Positions 16,799 to 23,762 of a DNA stretch of 64,000 nt are shown here, piece after piece. Under the pieces are notes generated by a model. It saw only the letters and a program-made list of their open reading frames with translations, was not told where the DNA came from and did no database searches. A program made the position numbers and the translations under genes. Origin of the DNA: Bacteroidia bacterium (GTDB lineage: Bacteria; Bacteroidota; Bacteroidia; Cytophagales; Cyclobacteriaceae); the NCBI GenBank assembly GCA_030425425.1, contig JAUIAO010000004.1, forward strand, positions 62,001 through 126,000. The letters run 5' to 3'. Each line of letters opens with the position of its first letter. The stretch's first letter is position 1.

Positions 16799-17689
16799 AT
16801 GGAAAACACTCAAAAACTTAAGGATATCGTCAAGGATCGATATGCTAAAATCGCAACACAGGAAAAATTCGTGAACGCTTCTTCTTGCTGTGGTGCCACC
16901 ACTCCATCCAACAAAGTCTATAACATCATGATGGATAGCTATGAAAATCTGGAAGGATACAATGAAGATGCTGATTTGGGTCTGGGCTGTGGTCTGCCGA
17001 CAGCCTTTGCACAAATCAAAGAAGGAGATACAGTCATAGACTTGGGTTCAGGAGCTGGGAATGATTGTTTTGTGGCAAGACACGAAACCGGCCCTACTGG
17101 TAAAGTAATAGGCGTAGATTTTACTGAGGCCATGATTAAAAAAGCTCGGGAAAACGCTGAGAAATCAGGCTATAACAATGTGGAATTCAGACAGGGAGAC
17201 ATAGATGATATGCCCGTTTCTGATAATCTGGCAGATGTAGTGGTGAGTAATTGCGTGCTCAATCTTGTACCAGATAAGCCAAAGGTAATTAGTGAAATTA
17301 TGCGTGTGCTTAAGCCCGGAGGTCACTTTAGTGTCTCAGATATAGTGTTGGTGGGAGAGCTACCTCAGGAGCTAAGGCAAGATGCTGAAATGTATGCTGG
17401 ATGTGTGGCAGGTGCAATACAGAAGGAGGATTATCTGGGAATTATCAAAGAGACTGGTTTTGAAGAGGTGGCTGTCCAGAAAACAAAGCCTATCATGATT
17501 CCGGATGATATTCTTTTGAAGTATCTGGATGAAAAAGGAATAGAAGAGTTGAGAAACGGTGATTTGGGAATTTATAGTATTACGGTTTTCGGCAGGAAGC
17601 CGATGGATCATAAATCAGAAGAAAAACCGAAAGCATTTGCTGAGGCAGTTCAGGTGGAGGCGTCTTCATGCGGTCCTGGTTGCTGTTAA
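16799..17689 (+). CDS. arsM: Arsenite S-adenosylmethionine methyltransferase
   Basis: The ATG at 16799 lies just after operator 2; an upstream in-frame ATG at 16736 overlaps arsR and would place the operator inside the coding region. The 296-residue product has the SAM motif DLGSGAGNDCFVA, VVVSNCVLNLVPDKP, LKPGGHFSVSDIV and MYAGCVAGA. The family's arsenite-binding cysteines appear as NASSCCGATT (C30, C31), NCVLNL and AGCVAG. It should methylate arsenite stepwise to volatile or less toxic forms. The tail SSCGPGCC adds more thiols. Its stop codon is the first base of a structured repeat element. Confidence 0.93.
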   Translation: MENTQKLKDIVKDRYAKIATQEKFVNASSCCGATTPSNKVYNIMMDSYENLEGYNEDADLGLGCGLPTAFAQIKEGDTVIDLGSGAGNDCFVARHETGPTGKVIGVDFTEAMIKKARENAEKSGYNNVEFRQGDIDDMPVSDNLADVVVSNCVLNLVPDKPKVISEIMRVLKPGGHFSVSDIVLVGELPQELRQDAEMYAGCVAGAIQKEDYLGIIKETGFEEVAVQKTKPIMIPDDILLKYLDEKGIEELRNGDLGIYSITVFGRKPMDHKSEEKPKAFAEAVQVEASSCGPGCC

Positions 17690-17792
17690 TCCCACCAGTG
17701 GGTTTAATTCCCCGCCCTCTGGGGTGAGGTACTTTTGTTTGCAAAGCAAACTCCATCAAATACCTCGATGGTTCTTCCTCGAGGTTATTTAT
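17687..17792. repeat. Structured dispersed repeat, copy A
   Basis: About 106 bases starting TAATCCCACCAGTGGG. It folds into successive hairpins: CCCAC/GTGGG (17691-17702), CCCC/GGGG around 17710-17724, GTTTGC-AAA-GCAAAC (17737-17751), and CCTCGA/TCGAGG (17763-17783). GAGGTA (17726-17731) can also pair with TACCTC (17761-17766). A second copy with conserved blocks lies at 37802-37911. Confidence 0.8.
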
Positions 17793-17816
17793 TTTTGAAA
17801 TAATCATTGAATCACC

Positions 17817-17860
17817 TGTGACTTCCTGGAAATGGAAGTCACAGTTAGGTTATTTTTTTT
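17817..17860 (+). terminator. Intrinsic terminator after arsM
   Basis: TGTGACTTCC (17817-17826) and GGAAGTCACA (17834-17843) form a perfect ten-pair stem with a seven-base loop; eight Ts follow after 9 bases (17853-17860). It separates the arsRM unit from arsO, though the T run is a little distant from the stem. Confidence 0.6.
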
Positions 17861-17883
17861 ATCACACTTATTTATATGCTTGA

Positions 17884-18924
17884 ATGATCCATGATGTCAT
17901 TGTCATAGGAGGAGGTCAGAGTGGTTTGGCTGTGGGTTATTATTTGGAGCGCACTTCGCTCAATTACCTGATTCTGGATGCAGAGCGAAATCCCGGTGGT
18001 TCATGGCAACATTACTGGTCTTCGCTCAGGCTATTTTCACCAGCTCAATACAGTTCACTTCCGGGTACATTTATGGAGGGAGGCGTGGATTATTATGCTG
18101 ATCAGCAGGAGGTTGTTGGTTATTTGGAGAATTATGAAACCAAAAACCAGCTTACAGTAAAACGACCTGTTGAGGTTTTGGAGGTGCACAAATCTGATGA
18201 TCTGTTTCTGTTGAAGACTTCTCATGGGAAATTCCTTTCCAAAACAATCGTCGGAGCTACAGGATCATTTAGGAATCCGTGGATTCCAGACATAGGTGGA
18301 TTAGATCAGTTTAAAGGGAAAGTTGTCCATTCCTCTAACTATACAGATGCCAAAGATTTCGTAGGGCAGCGTGTGGCTGTAGTAGGTGAAGGTAATAGTG
18401 GTGCACAGATTCTGGCTGAACTTTCTCAGGTGGCAAAGACTTATTGGATTACTAAAAACCCTCCAGCTTTTCTTCCAGAGCATGTGGATGGAAAATATTT
18501 ATTCAATGCCGCTACTCAATTATATGAAGCGAAGAGAAAGGGCCGGGATTATATTCCTCCGTCATTAGGAGAAATCGTGATGGTGCCCGGCGTAAAAGCT
18601 GCCAAAGAGCGAGGAGATTTGGAGTATTATCCTGAAATAAAATCTGTTGAAGAAAATACTATTGAACTCGTCAACAACCAAAAACTTGAAGTAGATGCCA
18701 TCATTTTTTGTACTGGATATAAATCAGAGCTCAAGTTTCTGGAGAAACTTCCTGTATTGATCAAATTCGACAAAATCTATACGAATGGCACACATTCGCG
18801 AGAAATTCCCGGCTTGTGGATGGTTGGATATGGAAGCTGGACGGGTTTTGCGTCTGCTACACTCATCGGAGTGGGCAGGTCTGCAAGATCCACCGTACAG
18901 GAGATTCAGCAATATCTGAGTTGA
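17884..18924 (+). CDS. arsO: Flavin-dependent monooxygenase, ArsO-like
   Basis: A 346-residue two-dinucleotide-fold protein: N-terminal FAD motif VIVIGGGQSGLAVGYYLE, a second NAD(P) motif VAVVGEGNSGAQILAEL near residue 165, and the ATG-like motif IIFCTGYKSEL. PGGSWQHYW follows the first fold as in YczJ/ArsO-type flavin monooxygenases. In other genomes ArsO-like genes travel with ars operons; the substrate is unsettled and may be an organoarsenical. Its position directly after arsM supports the ars assignment; without that context it would be called a generic flavoprotein oxidoreductase. Confidence 0.8.
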   Translation: MIHDVIVIGGGQSGLAVGYYLERTSLNYLILDAERNPGGSWQHYWSSLRLFSPAQYSSLPGTFMEGGVDYYADQQEVVGYLENYETKNQLTVKRPVEVLEVHKSDDLFLLKTSHGKFLSKTIVGATGSFRNPWIPDIGGLDQFKGKVVHSSNYTDAKDFVGQRVAVVGEGNSGAQILAELSQVAKTYWITKNPPAFLPEHVDGKYLFNAATQLYEAKRKGRDYIPPSLGEIVMVPGVKAAKERGDLEYYPEIKSVEENTIELVNNQKLEVDAIIFCTGYKSELKFLEKLPVLIKFDKIYTNGTHSREIPGLWMVGYGSWTGFASATLIGVGRSARSTVQEIQQYLS

Positions 18925-19128
18925 TTATTTGACGTCCAACTTAAAGGACTGATAGAAGCGGTTAAATGCTGGTTCCAGTAAGCGAATAATAATTATCTTC
19001 ACATGCAAGGCAGACGGCCTATAAGATTTTGACATTTTGTTTGGCAGGTGCTTTAGAAGTGAACCAGATTTTTTTGGAGGGGGTACTTAGAAAAGGGGGT
19101 ACACCGAAGAAAAATTTGCCTAAAGGCA
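18925..19128. other. Non-coding stretch before the RHS fragment
   Basis: This stretch has stops in the RHS reading frame up to 19062 and no recognisable gene. A direct repeat AGGGGGTAC occurs at 19078-19086 and 19094-19102. It may be the scar where the upstream part of an RHS gene was lost. Confidence 0.5.
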
Positions 19129-20136
19129 TACCTCTACGGCTTTAACGGTAAAGAAAGGGATAACTCATTCGGAAATACCACCAACTACGATTATGGTTTT
19201 AGAATCTACAATCCGAGTATAGGGAAGTTTTTGTCAGTGGATCCGCTGACAACCCAATATCCTTCTTGGTCTCCTTATCCGTTTGCTATGAATAGGGTAA
19301 TTGATGGGGTGGATTTAGATGGATTGGAATATAGGTCTGTTAAGGATAATGATGGAAACTATAGTGGCTTTCAATGGGATCCAGAGAATGCTCATGCTGA
19401 AGATGGAAGTTTAAAGCCAGGGTACTCTGAAAAGGCCATTCTGTTTAGTCAAACTGATAAAACCTTCAATATTGACGGATTTGATGAGTCGAAGCAGAGG
19501 TATCCATCGATGAATATTGGAACAGCACAAGCCACGGTTTTAAGTTCTGTCACAGTTAATTTGCCATTTTTTGGAGTAGATATAAAAGTTCCATTTTCAC
19601 AATCATTTGATGCAAGTACTCTCCCCTCGGATGTTAATAATTATGATGCGATTGCGTCAGGTCTGTATATTGGTAAGTTTGGTAAACATAAATTATCCGT
19701 ACCAGGTGGTTATCCTGCAATAAACTTGTACACTCTTACTGGATCAAGATCATTGCCAGCTACTAATGGCGGAACGGTGGATGGTGCAAATATCCATTAT
19801 GCAGGAGGAGGTGACTATACAGGCACAGTTTGGAAGAAAACTAAATATAATTTCACATTAGGAGGTTTAACAAGAGAAATAAAAATGGCAGATCAAAGAA
19901 ATATCTATGGTGGAATTTCCGAAGGATGCCCTATAATTAGTACGCATTCTTGGGGGAGTTTTATTAAACTTTTTAACAGTTCAGATACACAAATTCAAGT
20001 AATTATTCAACAAAGGCAATATACAGGGGGAGATACCCATATTCCTGCTGAAAATCCTGATGTTCAAAAATTCAATAGTTATAAAAAAGCGGAAGAGATA
20101 CATAGAATATTTATGAAGCAGTTCGGAAATGAATAG
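19129..20136 (+). CDS. RHS core fragment with candidate L,D-transpeptidase-like toxin domain
   Basis: The frame is open from 19063 and clear RHS-core homology begins at 19129 (YLYGFNGKERDNSFGNTTNY, then DYGFRIYNPSIGKFLSVDPL). There is no ATG in this part; the first standard alternative start is a TTG at 19231. The long N-terminal RHS shell is missing, so this is an orphan tip or truncated gene. After DGLEY, the polymorphic C-terminal domain of about 270 residues has H189 in GANIHYAGG and the S230-E-G-C233 motif (SEGCPIIS), counted from the TTG. That matches the His...Ser-x-Gly-Cys layout of YkuD/L,D-transpeptidase-type enzymes, as in some peptidoglycan-attacking effectors. The next gene overlaps by 8 bases. 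Confidence 0.65.
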   Translation, partial: YLYGFNGKERDNSFGNTTNYDYGFRIYNPSIGKFLSVDPLTTQYPSWSPYPFAMNRVIDGVDLDGLEYRSVKDNDGNYSGFQWDPENAHAEDGSLKPGYSEKAILFSQTDKTFNIDGFDESKQRYPSMNIGTAQATVLSSVTVNLPFFGVDIKVPFSQSFDASTLPSDVNNYDAIASGLYIGKFGKHKLSVPGGYPAINLYTLTGSRSLPATNGGTVDGANIHYAGGGDYTGTVWKKTKYNFTLGGLTREIKMADQRNIYGGISEGCPIISTHSWGSFIKLFNSSDTQIQVIIQQRQYTGGDTHIPAENPDVQKFNSYKKAEEIHRIFMKQFGNE

Positions 20137-20674
20137 AATTACAGATTACATATTGATGGCCTTCTTTGTTGGAATTTTGTGTTTTAGCTGCCAAAAATCT
20201 TCAAATCAGAAGCTCAATAATAATACTAGAGAGGTCAAACCAACAACCAAGTCGGTATTAAAAAAGTTTGAAAATACGGTATCCTCTAGATATAATTACT
20301 TAGCAATGCAGGAGATGAACAGTCAGTTCAAGAATAATAAAAGTCAAGGTAAGTTAGAATTTTCGGAGGACTCTGTTTTAGAAGTTGAGAAAATGGATTG
20401 GTATATACTGGATTCATTAGGTGTGTTTTGTAGTGCTGAAGGTTACATTCTCCCATCTAGAATTAGGTTTAACTTCCTAAGCATTCTGAATGAAACTGAA
20501 ATATTGTATTCCTCTTTTTATTCGGATATGGATGAAATTGAAATTATTCCTTACTGGTATGAAATGGATCAATCTGTTCAAATATTTGGTAAGATTTACC
20601 ATTTTACTTTTCCTGAGGAAAGTGAGGATAGCATTCAAATAGCAAGCACAAAATTGAGTAATGTCCCAAAATAG
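20129..20674 (+). CDS. Lipoprotein, candidate immunity protein to the RHS tip
   Basis: A 181-residue protein with a lipoprotein signal (MNRITDYILMAFFVGILCFSC, lipobox CFSC) and a low-complexity Asn/Lys linker. No family recognised. Its start overlaps the end of the RHS fragment by 8 bases, so it is translationally coupled. Periplasmic anchoring is what one would expect for immunity to a cell-wall-acting toxin. This role is inferred from position and localisation only. A hairpin terminator follows. Confidence 0.6.
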   Translation: MNRITDYILMAFFVGILCFSCQKSSNQKLNNNTREVKPTTKSVLKKFENTVSSRYNYLAMQEMNSQFKNNKSQGKLEFSEDSVLEVEKMDWYILDSLGVFCSAEGYILPSRIRFNFLSILNETEILYSSFYSDMDEIEIIPYWYEMDQSVQIFGKIYHFTFPEESEDSIQIASTKLSNVPK

Positions 20675-20689
20675 ATTATAGGAAATACA

Positions 20690-20713
20690 AAAGCCACAGA
20701 GATGTGGTTTTTT
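20690..20713 (+). terminator. Intrinsic terminator
   Basis: AAGCCACA-GAGA-TGTGGTTT hairpin followed by Ts, directly after the putative immunity gene. It closes the RHS-lipoprotein unit. Confidence 0.7.
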
Positions 20714-20759
20714 ACATATAGTGCTTCATCCTTTTTGATAAAACACAATTGATTATTGC

Positions 20760-20773
20760 AACTATATATAGTT
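20760..20773. promoter_or_regulatory. Palindrome upstream of hicA
   Basis: AACTATATATAGTT is a perfect 14-base palindrome 11 bases before the hicA ATG at 20784. A TTACTTTG box overlaps its right end. This is the expected place for autoregulation by the HicB-type antitoxin. Confidence 0.5.
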
Positions 20774-20783
20774 ACTTTGTGTT

Positions 20784-21026
20784 ATGTCTAAGAAAGAAAA
20801 GCTTATAGCTAGGTTTTTGAGTATGCCATCTGATTTTCATTATGACGAGATGGTGAAGCTTCTTGGATACTTTGGTTTTGAAGAAGTGAAAAAAGGAAAA
20901 ACATCTGGATCGAGGGTGAAGTTCGAGAATGCGGAAGGAGTGCCAATTATGCTACATAAGCCACATCCAAGTGGGATCATGAAGAAATACCAAATGCGAC
21001 AAGTAAAAGAAATTTTAGGGTTATGA
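20784..21026 (+). CDS. hicA: HicA-family toxin
   Basis: An 80-residue small basic protein with the HicA-like double-stranded RNA-binding fold pattern: DEMVKLLGYFGFEEVKKGKTSGSRVKFENAEG and PIMLHKPHPSGIMKKYQMRQV. HicA toxins cleave mRNA. The classical GSHxxF histidine is Arg here (GSRVKF), as in the subfamily with PxLHKPHP. Its last four bases overlap the antitoxin start (ATGA), the usual toxin-first order of HicAB. Confidence 0.85.
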   Translation: MSKKEKLIARFLSMPSDFHYDEMVKLLGYFGFEEVKKGKTSGSRVKFENAEGVPIMLHKPHPSGIMKKYQMRQVKEILGL

Positions 21027-21364
21027 AATATCTGGAATACAAAGGTTATACAGGAAGTATAGAGTACAGTTCAGAGGATAATTTGCTCTTTGGAAAAGTA
21101 TTAGGAATAAAGGGGCTAATCTCTTATGAAGGAGAGACAGGAAAGGATCTTGAAGATGATTTTAGGGAAGCGGTGAATATTTATCTTGCAGATTGTAAAG
21201 ATGCAGGGAAAACACCTGAGAAGCCATTTAAAGGGAGTTTTAACGTTCGTATTCCTGCATCATTGCATCAAAAAGCAGCGCTTCTGGCCATGGAGGCTAA
21301 AACCTCTCTTAACAATTTTGTAGCGGAAGCGATTCGTTCCAGAGTGGGTCAAGACCCGGCATAA
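21023..21364 (+). CDS. hicB: HicB-family antitoxin
   Basis: A 113-residue protein. The N-terminal half (YKGYTGSIEYSSEDNLLFGKVLGIKGLISYEG) is the partial RNase H-like HicB fold that blocks HicA. The C-terminal half (FNVRIPASLHQKAALLAMEAKTSLNNFVAEAI) is a ribbon-helix-helix DNA-binding domain for autoregulation. Translationally coupled to hicA. Confidence 0.9.
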   Translation: MKYLEYKGYTGSIEYSSEDNLLFGKVLGIKGLISYEGETGKDLEDDFREAVNIYLADCKDAGKTPEKPFKGSFNVRIPASLHQKAALLAMEAKTSLNNFVAEAIRSRVGQDPA

Positions 21365-21419
21365 TCCCACCGCACAAATCGGCCCCACCAGATGTAATTT
21401 ATATCTATTGGGACGCAAA

Positions 21420-21480
21420 GTCACCTTTCTATTATTCGGCTTTCATAGCCGGAAGAAGGAAAGAGGAAGTCTTTGGTGAC
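21420..21480. repeat. Nested hairpin between convergent toxin-antitoxin units
   Basis: GTCACC (21420-21425) pairs with GGTGAC (21475-21480); inside is the stem CGGCT-TTCAT-AGCCG (21437-21451). It sits between hicB (+) and the YoeB-like toxin gene (-). It may terminate both transcripts, but no strong T run is present. Confidence 0.5.
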
Positions 21481-21488
21481 AGGACTTT

Positions 21489-21755
21489 TCAGTAATGCCC
21501 TTTGGCAGAATAGATTCTCACAACATTATCGCCCATTATTTTGTAAACGAGTCTGTGTTCCTGATTGATCCTACGAGACCAGAAGCCAGAGAGGTTGTGT
21601 TTTAGCTGTTCGGGTTTACCTGTTCCGGTAGTCGGGTGTTCGGTCAGTTCTTCGAGAAGGACAAGTAGCTTTTTGAGTAGAGCTTTGTTGCCGGATTTTT
21701 TATGAAAGTCAATATCCTTATTGGCTTGTACGGAGTAACTAAGCTTATATGTCAT
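21489..21755 (-). CDS. YoeB/Txe-type mRNA interferase toxin
   Basis: An 88-residue RelE-superfamily toxin: MTYKLSYSVQANKDIDF, KLLVLLEELTEHPTTGTGKPEQL, NLSGFWSRRINQEHRLVYKI and the C-terminal SAKGHY. The conserved Glu in LLEEL, Arg in SRRINQEHRLVY, and the His-Tyr end match YoeB/Txe active-site residues. It would cleave mRNA at the ribosome when free of antitoxin. The preceding gene overlaps its start by one base. Confidence 0.9.
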   Translation of the reverse strand: MTYKLSYSVQANKDIDFHKKSGNKALLKKLLVLLEELTEHPTTGTGKPEQLKHNLSGFWSRRINQEHRLVYKIMGDNVVRIYSAKGHY

Positions 21756-21970
21756 TACAAGCCGAGAAGGTCTTTCAAATCTTTCTTTTCGACAGTGGTG
21801 TAGTTACCTTCTTCAAATTCCTTCTCACTTTGCTTAATCTTAGCTAAAAACTCTGGATCATAAGGCTTTTCCTTCGTGACTTCAAACTTCATTTTGAGGG
21901 CTTTGGCAAAAGCCTTCAGAGCATTTTCTTGCTCTTTATTTTCGGTGTGGATTATTACTGTGCTGTTCAT
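21755..21970 (-). CDS. Antitoxin of the YoeB-type module (DUF2683-like)
   Basis: The ATG at 21970 is chosen because MNSTVIIHTENKEQENALKAF is the typical beginning of DUF2683-type antitoxins; the frame extends upstream without similarity. The 71-residue product has a C-terminal toxin-binding segment EFEEGNYTTVEKKDLKDLLG. The stop and the toxin ATG overlap (TAATG), so translation is coupled with antitoxin first. Confidence 0.85.
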   Translation of the reverse strand: MNSTVIIHTENKEQENALKAFAKALKMKFEVTKEKPYDPEFLAKIKQSEKEFEEGNYTTVEKKDLKDLLGL

Positions 21971-22139
21971 GTTGTCAAATTTACGAAGCTTATGCATTTG
22001 TTTATAGAACAAATCAGTCAAATATCGGCTCATGTAAAGCGGCATACATGACTTGAAAAGATATTTAACCAACTGATAGGAAGAAATGAACAGGTCACAC
22101 TAATCGAAATAGATAGAAACTCATCAATTTCTTAGTTGA

Positions 22140-22475
22140 TTATTTGCCAGCACAATTGATACATCGGGTGCTTTCCGGCATGAAAAGCAATCTCTTCGGG
22201 TTGATTTCTTTTCCACATCTTGTACATTTCCCAAACTTCTCTGTGTCAATCAGGTCCAGCCATCTTTTAAGCGCTTTCAATTTTGTCTGAGAAGCGCGCA
22301 GGTTTGCTTCATCTATTGTTTTATTATTGATATAATCCATTCTACTCAGCCTGCCTACAGCATTATCCAGTCCCATAGGTTTAGTAGATTCTTCCAGATC
22401 TGTTACTCTCTGTTCCAGTTCTGTGATTTTTTCTTGTATCGCTTTTCCGATTTCTGCCCTCTCGTTTTCGGTCAT
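22140..22475 (-). CDS. TraR/DksA-type zinc-finger protein
   Basis: A 111-residue protein with an N-terminal coiled coil (ERAEIGKAIQEKITELEQRV), a short linker and a C-terminal four-cysteine zinc finger CTRCGK...CINC (C-x2-C-x17-C-x2-C). DksA-like factors insert into the secondary channel of RNA polymerase and adjust initiation, often with ppGpp. The acidic tip (DD/DxxDxA) of true DksA is not evident, so it may be a variant. It stands alone, divergent from moxR. Confidence 0.88.
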   Translation of the reverse strand: MTENERAEIGKAIQEKITELEQRVTDLEESTKPMGLDNAVGRLSRMDYINNKTIDEANLRASQTKLKALKRWLDLIDTEKFGKCTRCGKEINPKRLLFMPESTRCINCAGK

Positions 22476-22601
22476 TTAACACTTTTTTAGAAACAAACTT
22501 ATCATAATGCAGGTATCACCTGTGAAGGTATTTTCACTTTGTCAATATCACGGTTATTTTTGCAACCGTTTCATGATGAGATAAGAATATAATAAAATCC
22601 G

Positions 22602-23597
22602 ATGGAAGAAGCAGGACAAGTAAATCAGGATCTGAAAAGAGAGCATCAGCAGAAGATTAAAAACGTGATCCATGAAGTGGGCAAAGTGGTCGTGGGGCAG
22701 GATTATATGGTCAATCGTCTTTTGGTTGGTCTGTTTACCAATGGTCACATACTATTGGAAGGTGTGCCGGGACTTGCCAAAACACTTACCGTAAATACAC
22801 TCGCAGAAGTGTTGAAATTGGATTTTAAAAGAATACAGTTTACTCCGGATTTGCTACCTGCTGACTTGATTGGTACCATGATTTACAACCAGCAGAAGGC
22901 GGAGTTTGAAGTAAAGAAGGGTCCAATATTCTCCAATCTTATATTAGCAGATGAGGTGAACCGATCTCCTGCGAAAGTGCAATCGGCTTTGCTGGAAGCC
23001 ATGCAGGAAAAGACGGTTACCATTGGAGAAACTACTTTCAAATTAGACAGGCCATTTCTAGTCCTTGCTACACAGAACCCTGTAGATCAGGAAGGAACAT
23101 ATCCTTTGCCAGAAGCACAGGTAGATAGATTTATGCTGAAGGTTCACGTGGACTACCCAAGCAAAGAAGATGAGCTGGAAGTAATGCGCCGAATGGCCAA
23201 TATGACTTTCCAATCGGATGTGCAAACGGTTCTTTCCAAGGAAGATATTTTTGCAATCCGAGATGAAGTCAACCAGGTTTCTCTATCAGAATCACTGGAG
23301 AAATACATTATAGAGCTGGTTTTTGCTACCAGAAATCCGAAAGAATATGGTTTAGATCAGGAAGCTCAGTACATCCAATTCGGTGCGTCTCCAAGAGCTT
23401 CTATTAATCTTAATTTAGCTGCAAAAGCGGTTGCCTTCTTTGATGAGCGTGATTATGTGCTACCAGAGGATATCAAAGAAGTAGCCGATGATGTGCTCAA
23501 CCATAGAATTCTTCTTAACTATGAAGCAGAAGCCGATGGTGTGAGCACCCATGAGATTATCAAACAAATTCTGAATAGAATTCAGATTACTAAATAG
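22602..23597 (+). CDS. MoxR-family AAA+ ATPase
   Basis: A 331-residue AAA+ protein: Walker A GVPGLAKT, Walker B LILADEVNRSPAK with the following EAMQEKTVTIG pore region, sensor 1 LATQNPVDQEGTYPLPEAQVDRF and sensor 2 GASPRASI. MoxR ATPases act as chaperones that mature enzyme or surface complexes, often with DUF58 and vWA proteins. Here no such partners follow directly; the downstream gene is a PAS phosphatase after 165 bases. Confidence 0.93.
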   Translation: MEEAGQVNQDLKREHQQKIKNVIHEVGKVVVGQDYMVNRLLVGLFTNGHILLEGVPGLAKTLTVNTLAEVLKLDFKRIQFTPDLLPADLIGTMIYNQQKAEFEVKKGPIFSNLILADEVNRSPAKVQSALLEAMQEKTVTIGETTFKLDRPFLVLATQNPVDQEGTYPLPEAQVDRFMLKVHVDYPSKEDELEVMRRMANMTFQSDVQTVLSKEDIFAIRDEVNQVSLSESLEKYIIELVFATRNPKEYGLDQEAQYIQFGASPRASINLNLAAKAVAFFDERDYVLPEDIKEVADDVLNHRILLNYEAEADGVSTHEIIKQILNRIQITK

Positions 23598-23762
23598 AAT
23601 TCATAAGACTCCCCCTTTCCCTGAGGATTGTTTAAAGGGTTGAAATCAAAATTCAAGTTTGTGGACCACTAAAGTCAGGCTTATTTCTGGCCTGATATGA
23701 GAAAAATCAGTTTTTCCGATGTTAGGTATCCATAATTTTGACGACCCTTTTAAACAAAATTT

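Noticed and set aside
17580-17807. Minus-strand ORF of 75 codons over the end of arsM and repeat copy A
   Set aside because: It reads through the hairpin repeat and the arsM coding end, so it is a shadow of the repeat.
21362-21371. TAATCCCACC at the hicB stop codon as a third copy of the structured repeat
   Set aside because: Only ten bases match copies A and B; the following hairpins are missing.
21410-21425. GGGACGCAAAG motif like that in c-di-GMP-I (GEMM) riboswitches
   Set aside because: The remaining conserved parts of that riboswitch were not found, and no gene in this orientation lies downstream because the next genes run on the minus strand.
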